Origin: Levilactobacillus yonginensis
Lineage (GTDB): Bacteria; Bacillota; Bacilli; Lactobacillales; Lactobacillaceae
DNA length: 64,000 nt
Direction: 5' to 3'
Assembly (NCBI RefSeq): GCF_964065165.1
Contig: NZ_OZ061549.1
Span: 248,001 to 312,000, forward strand
Under the pieces are notes generated by a model. It was given only the letters and a program-made list of their open reading frames with translations. It was not told the DNA's origin and made no database searches. Shown here one piece after another: positions 34,630-44,376 of the stretch. A program made the translations under genes and the position numbers. Position 1 is the first letter of the stretch; every line of letters starts with the position of its first letter.

Positions 34630-35607
34630 ATGGCTAAAATGACGTATATCAAAGCGATCACTTCCGGATTGGATCAAGTCTTAGGCGACGATCCTAAGAC
34701 CCTGATCTTCGGTGAAGACGTTGGTAAAAACGGTGGTGTGTTCCGGACGACTGTTGACTTGCAAGATAAGTACGGTGAAGACCGGGTATTCGATACGCCA
34801 TTAGCTGAATCTGGGATTCTTGGTTTAGCTATTGGTTTATCCTTAACTGGCTGGCGTCCAATTCCAGAAATCCAATTCATGGGCTTCACTTTCGAAGCAA
34901 TGGATGGGATTGTTGGCCAATTGGCTCGTGACCACTACCGGTTTGGTGGACAAAAGAACTTCCCTGTTACTGTGCGGACACCATTTGGTGGTGGGACTCA
35001 TACTGCTGAAATGCATGCCGATAACTTGGAAAACTACTTCACTAGTACTCCTGGGCTGCGGGTTGTTACCCCATCTAACCCATACGATGCTAAGGGCTTA
35101 GTTATCTCCGCTGTCGAAAGCGATGATCCAGTTCTGTTCATGGAAAACCTGAAGCTTTACCGTTCAATGAAGGATGAAGTTCCAGATGAAAAGTACACTG
35201 TTCCGTTGGACTCCGCTAAGGTTGTTCGCGAAGGTACTGACATTACTATCGTTGCCTACAGTGCTGAAGTTAACGAAGCTTTGACCGCTGCTGATGCTTT
35301 GGCAAAGGATAACATTTCTGCTGAAGTTATTGACTTGCGTTCACTGTCTCCAATTGACACGGATACTATCTTTGCCTCCGTTGACAAGACGCACAAGGTT
35401 GTTATCGTGCAAGAAGCACAACGGATGGCTGGTGTTGGTGCAGTTGTTGCATCTGACATTGCTGAAGAAAAGATTATGTCCTTGGATGCACCTATCGGCC
35501 GGGTTGCTGCCCCAGATAGCGTTTACCCATTTGCCCAAGCTGAAAACGACTGGATTCCAAACTCAGACGATATCGAAGCTAAGGCTCGCGAAATTTTCAA
35601 CTACTAA
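34630..35607 (+). CDS. pdhB: Pyruvate dehydrogenase E1 component beta subunit
   Basis: A 325-residue partner of PdhA, together forming the E1 heterotetramer. Recognisable segments are IFGEDVGKNGGVFR near the start, TPLAESGILGLAIGLSLTGWRPIPE and EAQRMAGVGAVVASDIAE. The gene starts two bases after the pdhA stop with AAGGAG inside the end of pdhA. It is followed by a short hairpin (35639-35660) without a T tract, which may set transcript processing between the E1 and E2 genes. Confidence 0.96.
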   Translation: MAKMTYIKAITSGLDQVLGDDPKTLIFGEDVGKNGGVFRTTVDLQDKYGEDRVFDTPLAESGILGLAIGLSLTGWRPIPEIQFMGFTFEAMDGIVGQLARDHYRFGGQKNFPVTVRTPFGGGTHTAEMHADNLENYFTSTPGLRVVTPSNPYDAKGLVISAVESDDPVLFMENLKLYRSMKDEVPDEKYTVPLDSAKVVREGTDITIVAYSAEVNEALTAADALAKDNISAEVIDLRSLSPIDTDTIFASVDKTHKVVIVQEAQRMAGVGAVVASDIAEEKIMSLDAPIGRVAAPDSVYPFAQAENDWIPNSDDIEAKAREIFNY

Positions 35608-35638
35608 TTTAAATTCGAATTAAAAAACACAAAAAAAC

Positions 35639-35660
35639 AATGTGGGAGACATCCTACATT
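35639..35660 (+). other. Intercistronic hairpin between pdhB and pdhC
   Basis: AATGTGGG and CCTACATT pair fully (one G-T) around AGACAT. With no T tract behind it, a processing or stability element is more likely than a terminator. Confidence 0.5.
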
Positions 35661-35684
35661 AGGAGATAGAAAGGAAGTTTTCCC

Positions 35685-36998
35685 ATGGCTTATACGTTCA
35701 AACTCCCAGAGCTTGGTGAAGGGATGGCCGAAGGCGAAATTTCTTCATGGCTTGTTAAAGAAGGAGACGCAGTTAAGGAAGACGACACATTAGTCGAAAT
35801 CCAAAACGATAAGTCTGTTTCAGAATTACCATCACCAGTTGATGGCACGATTTCAAAAATTGTTGCACAAGAAGGGGACACCGTTGAAATCGGCGATCCA
35901 CTGATTGTTATTGATGACGGTTCAGATACACCTGCTGACTTAGGTGGCGCTGCTGATGCTGCTCCTGCAGAAGAAGCCGCACCCGCTGAAGAAGCTGCTC
36001 CAGCTACAGATGCTGCCCCAGCTCCAGCAGCTGCACCAACCGGTGTTCCAGCTGCTTCAGATCCTAACAAGTTGGTTATGGCAATGCCTTCTGTTCGGCA
36101 ATATGCTCGTGACAAAGGTGTTGACATTACCCAGGTTGCTCCAACTGGTAACCATGGTCAAATTCTGAAGGCCGATATCGATAACTTTAACGGCGTTGCC
36201 GCACCTGCTGCCGCTGCTGCACCAGCAGCCGCTCCAGAAGCTGGCAAGGCTGCTGCGGGTCAAGCTATCAAGCCTTGGAAGTCTGACAATCCAGATCTGG
36301 AAACTCGTGAACCAATGTCACCAATGCGGAAGATCATTGCTAAGAGCATGCGGACTTCTAAGGACATTGCGCCTCATGTAACGTCATTTGATGAAGTTGA
36401 AGTTTCAGCTCTGATGGCTAACCGTAAGAAGTACAAGCAAGCTGCCGCTGATAAGGACATTCATTTGACCTTCTTACCATACATGGTTAAGGCTTTGGTT
36501 GCCGTTATGAAGGAATTCCCTGAATTAAACGCATCCATTGACGACACGACTCAAGAAATTGTTTACAAGCACTACTACAACATTGGTATCGCTACCAACA
36601 CTGATGATGGTCTTTACGTACCAAACATCAAGGCAGCCGATTCCAAGGGTATGTTTGAAATTGCTAAGGAAATCACTGAAAACACGCAAGCTGCTTACGA
36701 CAACAAGCTGAGCCCAGCATCAATGGCCGGTGGTTCAATCACCATCAGTAACGTTGGGTCCATCGGTGGTGGCTGGTTCACACCAGTTATCAACCAACCT
36801 GAAGTTGCTATCTTGGGTGTTGGCCGGATTGAAAAGGCACCTTACGTCAATGATGATGGTGACATCGCTGTTGGCCGGATGCTGAAGATTTCTCTGAGTT
36901 ATGATCACCGTTTAATCGATGGTGCGTTAGCTCAAAACGTTTTAAACAAATTCAAAGCATTGCTGCATGATCCAGAAATGCTGTTAATGGAAGGATGA
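35685..36998 (+). CDS. pdhC: Dihydrolipoamide acetyltransferase (pyruvate dehydrogenase E2)
   Basis: A 437-residue E2 core subunit that carries acetyl groups from E1 to CoA. It has one lipoyl domain (lipoyl Lys in [14 protein letters not shown] near residue 44), an Ala/Pro-rich linker, an E1/E3-binding domain ([17 protein letters not shown]) and a second linker. The catalytic domain ends in [14 protein letters not shown] with the active-site His. Many other E2 proteins have two or three lipoyl domains; here there is one. ATG at 35685 follows AAGGAAG. Confidence 0.96.
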   Translation: MAYTFKLPELGEGMAEGEISSWLVKEGDAVKEDDTLVEIQNDKSVSELPSPVDGTISKIVAQEGDTVEIGDPLIVIDDGSDTPADLGGAADAAPAEEAAPAEEAAPATDAAPAPAAAPTGVPAASDPNKLVMAMPSVRQYARDKGVDITQVAPTGNHGQILKADIDNFNGVAAPAAAAAPAAAPEAGKAAAGQAIKPWKSDNPDLETREPMSPMRKIIAKSMRTSKDIAPHVTSFDEVEVSALMANRKKYKQAAADKDIHLTFLPYMVKALVAVMKEFPELNASIDDTTQEIVYKHYYNIGIATNTDDGLYVPNIKAADSKGMFEIAKEITENTQAAYDNKLSPASMAGGSITISNVGSIGGGWFTPVINQPEVAILGVGRIEKAPYVNDDGDIAVGRMLKISLSYDHRLIDGALAQNVLNKFKALLHDPEMLLMEG

Positions 36999-37006
36999 CA
37001 GAAAGT

Positions 37007-38434
37007 ATGGCAGATGTTGAAAAAAAGGACACCGTCATCATTGGTGCCGGCCCCGGCGGATACGTTGCCGCTATCCGGGCTTCTGAATTAGGTCAAAAGG
37101 TTACTTTAATTGAAAAGTCCGATACCCTTGGTGGGGTATGTCTGAACGTTGGCTGTGTTCCTTCCAAAGCTTTGATTCAAGCGGGTCACCGTTTGGAACA
37201 GGCTGAAGACGGCTCAACCTACGGCATTTCAACGAAGTCAGCTACCATCGACTTCAAGAAGACCCAGGAATGGAAACAAACCAAGGTCGTTGACCGGATG
37301 ACCAGTGGTGTCCAAATGTTAATGAAGAAGCATCACGTTGACGTTGTTAACGGTGAAGCTGTCTTCTTGAGTGACACCCAACTTCGGGTTATGCCTACGG
37401 GTGAAAAGCAATTCATGTCAACCGATACGGGACAGACTTTCGAATACAATAACTTGATTATTGCAACTGGGAGTCATCCAATCCAAATTCCTAACTTCAA
37501 ATTTGAAGGTCGGGTTGTGGATTCAACTGGTGGCTTGAACTTGCCTGAAATCCCTAAGGAATTCGTTGTTATTGGTGGTGGATACGTTGGGACTGAACTT
37601 GCTGGTGCATACGCTAGCTTGGGCGCTCACGTAACAATCATTGAAGGAACGAAGTCAATTCTGCCTAACTTTGCTAAGGACATGGTTTCCGTTGTTCTTA
37701 AGAAGCTTAAGAAGAAGGGCGTCGACGTCATCACGAATGCGATGGCTAAGAAGTCCGAACAGGATGACAAGAGTGTTAGCGTTACCTATGCCGTAGATGG
37801 CAAGGAAACAACGATCAAGGCTGACTACTGCATGGTCACCGTTGGACGTAAGCCTAACACCGATACCTTGGGTCTTGAATACACCAAGGTTAAGTTGAAC
37901 GACCATGGTCAAATCGAAGTCGATAACCAAGGTCGGACGGCCTCAGAACATATCTGGGCTGTTGGTGACGTTGTTCCTGGTGCTGCTTTGGCTCACAAGG
38001 CCTTTGCCGAAGCCAAGACTGCCGCCGGTGCTATTTCTGGCGAAAAGACTGCTAATGACTGGTTAAGTGTTCCAGCTGTTTGCTTCTCTGACCCTGAAAT
38101 CGCTACGGTTGGTTACAGTGAGGCTGCTGCCAAGGATAAGGGTATCAAGGTTAAGACGGCTAAGTTCCCATTTGCTGGGAACGCCCGTGCCGTTTCATTG
38201 GATGCACCAGATGGCTTCTTCCGTCTCATCTACACGGATGATGACAACAAGAACGTTGTTGGTGCCGAAGCGGTTGGCCCTGAAGCCAGCACTATGGCTG
38301 GTGAGATGTCAATCATCGTTAACGATGGCATGAACGTTGAAGACGTTGCATTGACCATTCACCCACACCCAACGTTGAACGAACCTATTCAGGAATCTGC
38401 TGACATTGCTATGGGTCTGCCAACCCACGTCTAA
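37007..38434 (+). CDS. pdhD: Dihydrolipoamide dehydrogenase (E3)
   Basis: A 475-residue FAD enzyme that reoxidises lipoamide with NAD. The FAD motif is IIGAGPGGYVAAIRA, the redox disulfide is GGVCLNVGCVPSK, and the NAD motif is VIGGGYVGTELAGAYASLG. The C-terminal His-Glu pair lies in IHPHPTLNE. An ATG at 36995 overlaps the pdhC stop codon as ATGA and is an alternative start; ATG at 37007 gives better spacing to AAGGA. It is the last gene of the operon. Confidence 0.95.
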   Translation: MADVEKKDTVIIGAGPGGYVAAIRASELGQKVTLIEKSDTLGGVCLNVGCVPSKALIQAGHRLEQAEDGSTYGISTKSATIDFKKTQEWKQTKVVDRMTSGVQMLMKKHHVDVVNGEAVFLSDTQLRVMPTGEKQFMSTDTGQTFEYNNLIIATGSHPIQIPNFKFEGRVVDSTGGLNLPEIPKEFVVIGGGYVGTELAGAYASLGAHVTIIEGTKSILPNFAKDMVSVVLKKLKKKGVDVITNAMAKKSEQDDKSVSVTYAVDGKETTIKADYCMVTVGRKPNTDTLGLEYTKVKLNDHGQIEVDNQGRTASEHIWAVGDVVPGAALAHKAFAEAKTAAGAISGEKTANDWLSVPAVCFSDPEIATVGYSEAAAKDKGIKVKTAKFPFAGNARAVSLDAPDGFFRLIYTDDDNKNVVGAEAVGPEASTMAGEMSIIVNDGMNVEDVALTIHPHPTLNEPIQESADIAMGLPTHV

Positions 38435-38462
38435 GATTCTTGGTAAACAAACATGTTTTATT

Positions 38463-38492
38463 AAAGGACTGCCAGAGATGGCGGTCCTTTTT
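38463..38492 (+). terminator. Terminator of the pdh operon
   Basis: AAAGGACTGCC at 38463-38473 pairs with GGCGGTCCTTT at 38480-38490 (one G-T) around a six-base loop, ending in T residues. Confidence 0.92.
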
Positions 38493-38713
38493 CGTGTGTT
38501 CATTTGGTTTTCAAATTTAGGTGAGAGGCAATTGTCGCACGCCTGCGGTTAGGGACGGCGCTGGCTCAGATTGTAAGATTGTTTCAAAGTGGGTCGTATG
38601 TTTCAGGTTGATTGCTGAACCAGTTGTTGCGCGTAGCAGACTAGTACCTGGATAGTCGTTGAAATATGGGGCCACACTGTCTTCACCACTTGGCACAAAA
38701 TAGGCGTAACAAC
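38493..38713 (+). other. Spacer after the pdh operon, nothing recognised
   Basis: About 220 non-coding bases. I see no reading frame with a ribosome binding site, no strong hairpin and no repeat. Confidence 0.4.
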
Positions 38714-38741
38714 TTGCTATCCCGGTAGGTTCACTTATAAT
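38714..38741 (+). promoter_or_regulatory. Promoter of the LDH-like gene
   Basis: TTGCTA at 38714-38719, a 16-base spacer and a perfect TATAAT at 38736-38741. Transcription would begin at about 38748, which excludes the ATG there as a start. Confidence 0.65.
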
Positions 38742-38780
38742 GGAATCATGTTTACTTTTTCGCCAAAGGGGAGGGTCACC

Positions 38781-39689
38781 ATGAAGCCGATTTTAATGAT
38801 TCAAGGGAACTATGAAGAGGCCAGTCAATTGATTCAGCAATTGTTGGTCACCGACCTGCCATTAGATGTGGTTGTAATGCCGAATACGACTGACGATACA
38901 CCCCGTTACCAGCCGCTCGTGGTGGCCAGTGCTATCTGTCCCCATTTGAGCGTGCGGGTTGGAACAGCTGCCGATTACGGCCAAGCTACCTGGCTGGTTG
39001 TTTTGGATCGGTACGAAGCTGAGACCGAGGTTTCGACTGCTGTGTCTGAGTTGCGCGTGCTGATGAATAGAATTGTGGAAAATGGGTTTAAAGGCCAGCT
39101 AATATTCTGCGGTGCTCAGGATGAATTGATGACGTATTTTGCGTGGAAGTTTTCTGGCTTGCAGCCTAATCAAATTTGGGGATTGGGGACTTACCCATTG
39201 ACCCGGTTACTGACTTATCGGTTGGCCGAACGACTCGGTGTCGGGGCTACCGCAATTCAGGCGGCTGTCGTTGGAACGGCGGTTGATCCAATTGTCGCTT
39301 GGAGCCGAACGTATGTAGGACCGGCACCTATTTTGATGTACTTGGCCAATGAGGATGCAGGGTTTAGTGCCGAAGATTTGAGTAAAATGGCCACCTGGCT
39401 ACACCGTGAAGCAAAGGAGCAGCAAACTGTCTTGCGTTTTATGGGGCTTATTCGCCTGCTAAGGGGTGTGTTAGCTGATCAACCACTCATCGTGGCGGTT
39501 AGCAATATTCAGGCTGAGGAGCCAGTATATGCGGCTGGAACACCGGTCCTGGTAAATGCTAGTGGCGTTAAACATTTGACTAATCTGGTTCTGGCTGAAG
39601 ATGAACAGCAGGCCTATGATGAACAGATTCAAGGATTACGTGATCAAATTCAAGAAATTGAAAGTCATCAAACGGAGGGACGAAACTAA
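38781..39689 (+). CDS. LDH/MDH-fold protein without catalytic residues
   Basis: A 302-residue protein whose middle and end align with L-lactate dehydrogenase. The piece NRIVENGFKGQLIFCGAQDELMTYFAWKFSGL matches the family's NPVD..TY.TWK.SG block, and PVLVNASGVKHL matches the C-terminal PVV.N..GV. Key residues are gone: the Gly-rich NAD loop reads IQGNYEEASQ, the GTSLD.ARFR site reads GTYPLTRLLTYR, and GEHGD with the catalytic His reads GTAVD (residues 155-159). It is therefore probably not a dehydrogenase. ATG at 38781 follows GGGGAGGG. UPF0223 and phosphatase genes follow closely. Confidence 0.78.
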   Translation: MKPILMIQGNYEEASQLIQQLLVTDLPLDVVVMPNTTDDTPRYQPLVVASAICPHLSVRVGTAADYGQATWLVVLDRYEAETEVSTAVSELRVLMNRIVENGFKGQLIFCGAQDELMTYFAWKFSGLQPNQIWGLGTYPLTRLLTYRLAERLGVGATAIQAAVVGTAVDPIVAWSRTYVGPAPILMYLANEDAGFSAEDLSKMATWLHREAKEQQTVLRFMGLIRLLRGVLADQPLIVAVSNIQAEEPVYAAGTPVLVNASGVKHLTNLVLAEDEQQAYDEQIQGLRDQIQEIESHQTEGRN

Positions 39690-39692
39690 AAC

Positions 39693-39986
39693 ATGGAAGC
39701 AAATAATTATGAGTATCCCTTACAACCGGATTGGTCGACGACCGACATTGTGGCTGTTACCACGCTTTATCAACGGGTGGAAGATGCCTATGAGCAGAGT
39801 CAGGGCGTGGCAAGTACCGCTTTATTAACTGCCTACCGGGCTTTTCAGCAGGTCGTACCACAAAAGTTTGAGGAGAAACAGTTGGATAAGGCTTTTGAGA
39901 CGGCGTCAGGCTACAGTATCTATCGAACAATGAAGGTAGCTCGGCAAACCAGCGGACAAATCAAAATGAAGGGGACGGCGAAATAA
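39693..39986 (+). CDS. UPF0223 family protein (YktA-like)
   Basis: A 97-residue cytosolic helical protein of UPF0223. The family start EYPLQPDWSTTDIVAVTTLYQ.VE.AYE is clear, and the end has YSIYRTMKVAR. Its function is unknown. It begins four bases after the LDH-like gene and overlaps the next start by one base (TAATG). The same pairing with an inositol-monophosphatase-like gene occurs in Bacillus (yktA-yktC). Confidence 0.85.
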   Translation: MEANNYEYPLQPDWSTTDIVAVTTLYQRVEDAYEQSQGVASTALLTAYRAFQQVVPQKFEEKQLDKAFETASGYSIYRTMKVARQTSGQIKMKGTAK

Positions 39987-40777
39987 TGAGTCAGGATTGG
40001 CAACGGTTGAACGATGAGGTCACGGCATTAATTAAGGAAGCCCGGGCGAACGTTTTAGAAAAAATGACAGATCCACTGACAGTCAATGAAAAGACTAATC
40101 GTAAAGATCTGGTGACTAACGTTGATAAAGCGAACGAGCAGTTTTTAATTGCAGGTATTCGACGAATTGATCCCACAGCCCACATACTAGGTGAAGAGGG
40201 TTTTGGTGATGATTTGAAGAGCCTAGATGGTCGCGTATGGATTGTCGATCCCATTGATGGGACTATGAACTTCGTCAAGCAGCGAGATAATTTCGCCATT
40301 ATGATCGGTATCTATCAAGATGGTCAGGGGCAACTTGGTTATATTGATGATGTGATGAACGACGTGCTTTATTACGGCGGCCCGCAGCTCGGTGGTGTTT
40401 GGGCTAATGATGAACGGCTCAGTAATCCAACGAATCTGGCTTTAGCCGATGGATTGATTGGTGCTAGTGGCCCCTTAGTGGTTCACGATGTGGCTCATAT
40501 GCAAAAAATCGTTCACGTTAGCGCTGGAATGCGAGTCTATGGGAGTGCTGGTATTGAAATGATCAATATCATGCGTGGTAAAACGTTGGGATATATTTCT
40601 CACCTCAAACCTTGGGATATTGCTGCCGGTCAAATTTTGCTGAACACGTTGGGCGTTCGGGTGTCTGCTATTGACGGGAAACCACTCAATATGCTATCAT
40701 CTAACCTTGTACTAGTAGCGACGGAAAAAGCGCAACGTGATATTCTCCAAATTGAAGAAGATGACGTCTCACTGTGA
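39986..40777 (+). CDS. Inositol monophosphatase family protein (SuhB/YktC-like)
   Basis: A 263-residue metal-dependent phosphatase. The three metal-site blocks are visible: ILGEEGFG, WIVDPIDGTMNFV and KPWDIAAGQILL. Substrate is likely an inositol or other sugar phosphate; the Bacillus homologue is annotated only as a phosphatase. The start ATG shares one base with the upstream stop. The terminator overlaps its stop codon. Confidence 0.9.
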   Translation: MSQDWQRLNDEVTALIKEARANVLEKMTDPLTVNEKTNRKDLVTNVDKANEQFLIAGIRRIDPTAHILGEEGFGDDLKSLDGRVWIVDPIDGTMNFVKQRDNFAIMIGIYQDGQGQLGYIDDVMNDVLYYGGPQLGGVWANDERLSNPTNLALADGLIGASGPLVVHDVAHMQKIVHVSAGMRVYGSAGIEMINIMRGKTLGYISHLKPWDIAAGQILLNTLGVRVSAIDGKPLNMLSSNLVLVATEKAQRDILQIEEDDVSL

Positions 40778-40796
40778 CACTGTCACAGTTTTTTTA
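40771..40796 (+). terminator. Terminator overlapping the phosphatase stop codon
   Basis: ACTGTGACACTGTCACAGT at 40771-40789 is a perfect palindrome around one base, followed by T residues. The TGA stop lies inside its left arm. Confidence 0.88.
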
Positions 40797-40815
40797 TGCG
40801 ACCGGTCAGTACGGA

Positions 40816-40844
40816 TGGACTTTACCGGCTATTGACGCTACAAT
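40816..40844 (+). promoter_or_regulatory. Promoter of typA
   Basis: TGGACT at 40816-40821, a 17-base spacer and TACAAT at 40839-40844. A small CTTACC-GA-GGTAAG palindrome follows at 40853-40866. Confidence 0.5.
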
Positions 40845-40914
40845 AAAGCGTACTTACCGAGGTAAGCATGCCGTGATCCATCTAATTCAACAAGCATGAA
40901 AGGAAGAAATACAC

Positions 40915-42765
40915 TTGAAATTCAGAGATGATATCCGTAACATTGCCATCATTGCCCACGTTGACCACGGGAAGACGACCCTGGTTAACGAAATGCTTAA
41001 ACAATCCGATACGTTAGACGAACACACGGCCATTGACGACCGTGCCATGGATACTAACGCAATCGAAAAGGAACGGGGCATCACGATCCTGTCCAAGAAC
41101 ACCGCTGTTCGTTACGGCGACAAGCAAATCAACATCTTGGATACCCCAGGACATGCCGATTTTGGTGGTGAAGTTGAACGGATCATGCGCATGGTCGACG
41201 GTGTTTTACTGGTTGTCGATGCCTATGAAGGTACGATGCCACAGACCCGTTTCGTTTTGAAGAAGGCCTTGGATCAACACTTAACACCTATCGTGGTCAT
41301 CAACAAAGTTGACCGTGAAGGTGCCCGTCCATCCGAAGTTGTTGACGAAGTCTTAGACCTCTTCATCGAATTGGGTGCTGATGAAGACCAACTGGATTTC
41401 CCAGTGGTTTACGCATCTGCTATGAATGGGACTTCTAGTTATGAACCAGAGATTTCAGCGCAAGAACACACGATGAAGCCTGTCTTTGACACCATCATCA
41501 AGCACATCCCAGCACCAATTGACAACACCGACGAACCTTTACAGTTCCAAGTTGCCATGTTGGACTACAACGACTTCGTTGGTCGTATCGGGATTGGCCG
41601 GATCTTCCGTGGGAAGGTTAAAGTCGGCGACAGTGTTACTGTTATGAAGCTTGATGGTTCTAAGCAAAACTTCCGGGTTACTAAGTTATTTGGTTACTTC
41701 GGTTTGAAGCGTTTGGAAATCAACGAAGCCCAAGCTGGTGACTTGATTGCTGTATCTGGTATGGATGAAATCAACGTTGGTGAAACTGTTGTGGCGCCTG
41801 ATACGTTGGAACCACTACCAATCTTGCGGATCGATGAACCAACCTTGCAAATGACTTTCCGGACTAACGACTCACCATTCGCTGGTCGTGAAGGTAAGTT
41901 TGTGACGTCTCGTCAAATCGAAGAACGTCTAAAGCGTGAACTGCATACCGACGTTTCCTTGCGGGTTGACGACACCGACAATCCTGGTGCCTGGATCGTT
42001 TCTGGTCGTGGTGAACTTCACTTGTCCATCTTGATCGAAACAATGCGTCGTGAAGGTTACGAATTGCAAGCTTCTCGTCCAGAAGTTATCTACAGAAATG
42101 TGGACAATGTTCGTTGCGAACCATTTGAATCTGTTCAAATTGACACACCTGACGAATACACGGGTTCAATCATTGACACGCTTTCTCAACGTAAGGGTGA
42201 AATGAAGAACATGGAAGCCGTTGGGAACGGTCAAACGCGTTTGACCTTCTTAGCACCTTCACGTGGGTTGATTGGGTACTCCACTGAATTCTTGTCCTTA
42301 ACGCGTGGATACGGAATCATGAACCATACCTTCTCCAAGTACTTGCCAGTTATCAAGAACTGGAACCCTGGTCGTCATAACGGGACTTTGGTTTCAATCA
42401 ATTCTGGTAAAGTTACGACGTACGCTATCATGGCCGTTCAAGACCGTGGTCTCATCTTTACCGATGCTGGTACTGAAGTCTACGAAGGTATGATTGTTGG
42501 TCAAAATAGCCGTGACAACGACATTTCTGTCAACATCACGCGTGGCCGTAACCAAACCAACGTCCGGGCTGCTGGTTCTGAAGATATCGCTAAGGTTAAA
42601 TCACCATTGAAGATGTCTCTGGAAGAATCACTCGAATTCATCAACGAAGATGAATACTGTGAAATCACTCCAGAACACGTTCGTTTGCGTAAGCAAATCT
42701 TGAACACTGGTGAACGTGAAAAGGCTGCTAAGAAGCGCCGGACTGCGTCTAAAGCTAAGAAGTAA
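40915..42765 (+). CDS. typA: Ribosome-associated GTPase TypA/BipA
   Basis: A 616-residue translational GTPase of the EF-G family that helps 50S assembly, notably in the cold. G1 is [12 protein letters not shown]3 is [13 protein letters not shown] and G4 is [10 protein letters not shown]. Domain III/V and the TypA C-terminal domain follow, and a Lys/Arg-rich tail ends the protein. The TTG at 40915 is the start, with AAAGGAAG eight bases upstream and [14 protein letters not shown] directly after. Confidence 0.96.
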   Translation: MKFRDDIRNIAIIAHVDHGKTTLVNEMLKQSDTLDEHTAIDDRAMDTNAIEKERGITILSKNTAVRYGDKQINILDTPGHADFGGEVERIMRMVDGVLLVVDAYEGTMPQTRFVLKKALDQHLTPIVVINKVDREGARPSEVVDEVLDLFIELGADEDQLDFPVVYASAMNGTSSYEPEISAQEHTMKPVFDTIIKHIPAPIDNTDEPLQFQVAMLDYNDFVGRIGIGRIFRGKVKVGDSVTVMKLDGSKQNFRVTKLFGYFGLKRLEINEAQAGDLIAVSGMDEINVGETVVAPDTLEPLPILRIDEPTLQMTFRTNDSPFAGREGKFVTSRQIEERLKRELHTDVSLRVDDTDNPGAWIVSGRGELHLSILIETMRREGYELQASRPEVIYRNVDNVRCEPFESVQIDTPDEYTGSIIDTLSQRKGEMKNMEAVGNGQTRLTFLAPSRGLIGYSTEFLSLTRGYGIMNHTFSKYLPVIKNWNPGRHNGTLVSINSGKVTTYAIMAVQDRGLIFTDAGTEVYEGMIVGQNSRDNDISVNITRGRNQTNVRAAGSEDIAKVKSPLKMSLEESLEFINEDEYCEITPEHVRLRKQILNTGEREKAAKKRRTASKAKK

Positions 42766-42782
42766 ATTTAAATGAATCTTTA

Positions 42783-42826
42783 CCGGCAAGGTGAGTGGGC
42801 AAACCACGCGTCTTGCCGGCTTTTTT
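42783..42826 (+). terminator. Terminator of typA
   Basis: CCGGCAAG at 42783-42790 pairs perfectly with CTTGCCGG at 42812-42819, with inner GTG/CAC pairing, then six T. Confidence 0.9.
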
Positions 42827-42827
42827 G

Positions 42828-42858
42828 TCGACAGAACTCCGAACAGCTATGCTATAAT
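42828..42858 (+). promoter_or_regulatory. Promoter of ftsW
   Basis: TCGACA at 42828-42833 and TATAAT at 42853-42858 are 19 bases apart, but TG one base before the -10 makes it an extended promoter. Confidence 0.6.
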
Positions 42859-42901
42859 GAAAATATTCGATTGCCGTCGTTGGACGGTGGACTTGGAGCG
42901 A

Positions 42902-44065
42902 ATGAATCGTATGCAGAAGTTAAAATATTTAGATTATTGGCTAGTGGTGCCGTACCTCATTTTGAGTGTTTTGGGTATCGTCATGGTGTACTCGGCGAGT
43001 GCGGATATTGGTTCGCAAAACGGGGGGAGTCCCGGGAGTTACCTGTTCAAGCAAGCAGTCTATGTGATCATGGGCTTAGTTATCGTGAGCTTCATGATTA
43101 TGTTGAACATTAATAAGCTCCGTGATAAAAATATTTTGCGATATGCTGGATATGCCGCTTTGGCGTCACTATTATTGTTGTTAGTAATGGGACAGACTAT
43201 TAATGGGGCGGCTGGGTGGTTCCACCTGGGGCCAATCAGTCTGCAACCCGCTGAATTCGTAAAATTTTACGTGATTATTTGGTTAGCCAACGTCATTGCG
43301 CAAAGACAGGATGACATTGAACTTTATGGTTGGTGGGCAACCATGCGTTGGCCACTGGCTATCTGTGCCGGAATTGTGGGTCTGATTCTTGTCCAACCTG
43401 ACTTGGGTGGGGCAACCATCAACGCCACCATTATTTTTGTAATGATATTGGCGAGTGGTATTAGTACCAAAAAATCCGTGTCAATTTTTGGTGCAGCACT
43501 ATTGTTCGTTGTCCTGATTGTTTTCCCATTGCTGACCAAGGTTTCAGAAATGGGTTTTGCCAAGAACGTTTACCAGTTACAACGAATCGTTGCTTTCGTT
43601 CACCCGTTTGCTCATTCGCAGGGTGTTGGCCAGCAATTGGTCAATTCGTATTATGCATTGAGTAATGGGGGAATCTTTGGTGTCGGTTGGGGGAATAGTA
43701 TCCAGAAAACTGGATACTTACCTGAACCTAACACGGATTTTATTATGGCTATTTTAACGGAAGAGTTGGGACTCATTACAGCGCTGGCTGTCGTCACCTT
43801 GCTGTTTATGTTAATTTTGCGGATTCTGTTAGTTGGGATTCGCAGTAATTCGACGTACCAATCTCTGATTTGCTATGGGGTTGCTACCTATTTAACCATT
43901 CAATCGATTTTTAATTTGGGTGGCGTTCTGGGGATGCTACCGATTACTGGGGTGACTTTTCCATTTATCAGTTATGGGGGGTCTAGTACCTGGACCTTGG
44001 CATTAGTGATGGGGACGGTCATGAATATTAGCGCCCGACAGAAACGGTTTCGGGCGACACATTGA
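42902..44065 (+). CDS. ftsW: Peptidoglycan glycosyltransferase FtsW (SEDS family)
   Basis: A polytopic membrane protein of 387 residues with about ten membrane segments, of the SEDS family that polymerises septal peptidoglycan. Typical pieces are VMVYSASADIG in the first segment, GWFHLGPISLQPAEFVKF with the conserved Glu, and the late ITGVTFPFISYGGSS. The start at 42902 follows GGAG closely; ATG at 42911 is an alternative. Earlier start codons lie upstream of the promoter and are excluded. Position between typA and the ylb genes matches Bacillus ftsW. Confidence 0.92.
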   Translation: MNRMQKLKYLDYWLVVPYLILSVLGIVMVYSASADIGSQNGGSPGSYLFKQAVYVIMGLVIVSFMIMLNINKLRDKNILRYAGYAALASLLLLLVMGQTINGAAGWFHLGPISLQPAEFVKFYVIIWLANVIAQRQDDIELYGWWATMRWPLAICAGIVGLILVQPDLGGATINATIIFVMILASGISTKKSVSIFGAALLFVVLIVFPLLTKVSEMGFAKNVYQLQRIVAFVHPFAHSQGVGQQLVNSYYALSNGGIFGVGWGNSIQKTGYLPEPNTDFIMAILTEELGLITALAVVTLLFMLILRILLVGIRSNSTYQSLICYGVATYLTIQSIFNLGGVLGMLPITGVTFPFISYGGSSTWTLALVMGTVMNISARQKRFRATH

Positions 44066-44082
44066 GTAGAGGAGGTCAGAAC

Positions 44083-44376
44083 ATGACATTTGAAATCCAA
44101 CCGCGGCAGAGCTTGATTGTTTACACATACAGTCTGAAGCAGACCCGGCAGTTAAAACGGTATGGCACCGTCATGTACGTCTCCAAGAAGATGCGCTACG
44201 TGGTGTTGTACGTTGATCAAAAGGACGTGACGAGTCTGACGGAGCAACTGAACAAGCTACGGTTCGTTAAGCGCGTGGTGGCCTCTGCACGACCAGAAAT
44301 TACCGAAAGTTTTAACGGTGTTGCCGAAGAGGTCGCCGAAAATTCCGAAGATGAAACGAAGGATGATGAGAAATGA
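44083..44376 (+). CDS. YlbG family protein (DUF2129)
   Basis: A 97-residue cytosolic protein of the DUF2129/YlbG family. The N-terminal part QPRQSLIVYTYSLKQTRQLKRYG and YVVLYVD are typical, and the tail is very acidic (EEVAENSEDETKDDEK). Function is unknown. GAGGAGGT at 44070-44077 sets ATG 44083. It overlaps rsmD by four bases as ATGA, as in the conserved ylbG-ylbH-coaD order. Confidence 0.87.
   Translation: MTFEIQPRQSLIVYTYSLKQTRQLKRYGTVMYVSKKMRYVVLYVDQKDVTSLTEQLNKLRFVKRVVASARPEITESFNGVAEEVAENSEDETKDDEK

Noticed and set aside
35690..36127. A Ser/Ala-rich 145-codon frame opposite pdhC
   Set aside because: It mirrors the Ala/Pro-rich linker of pdhC on the other strand; strong codon bias in pdhC creates long antisense frames.
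42772..43113. A 113-codon frame overlapping the start of ftsW
   Set aside because: It begins inside the typA terminator and overlaps ftsW in another frame; FtsW is the recognised product.
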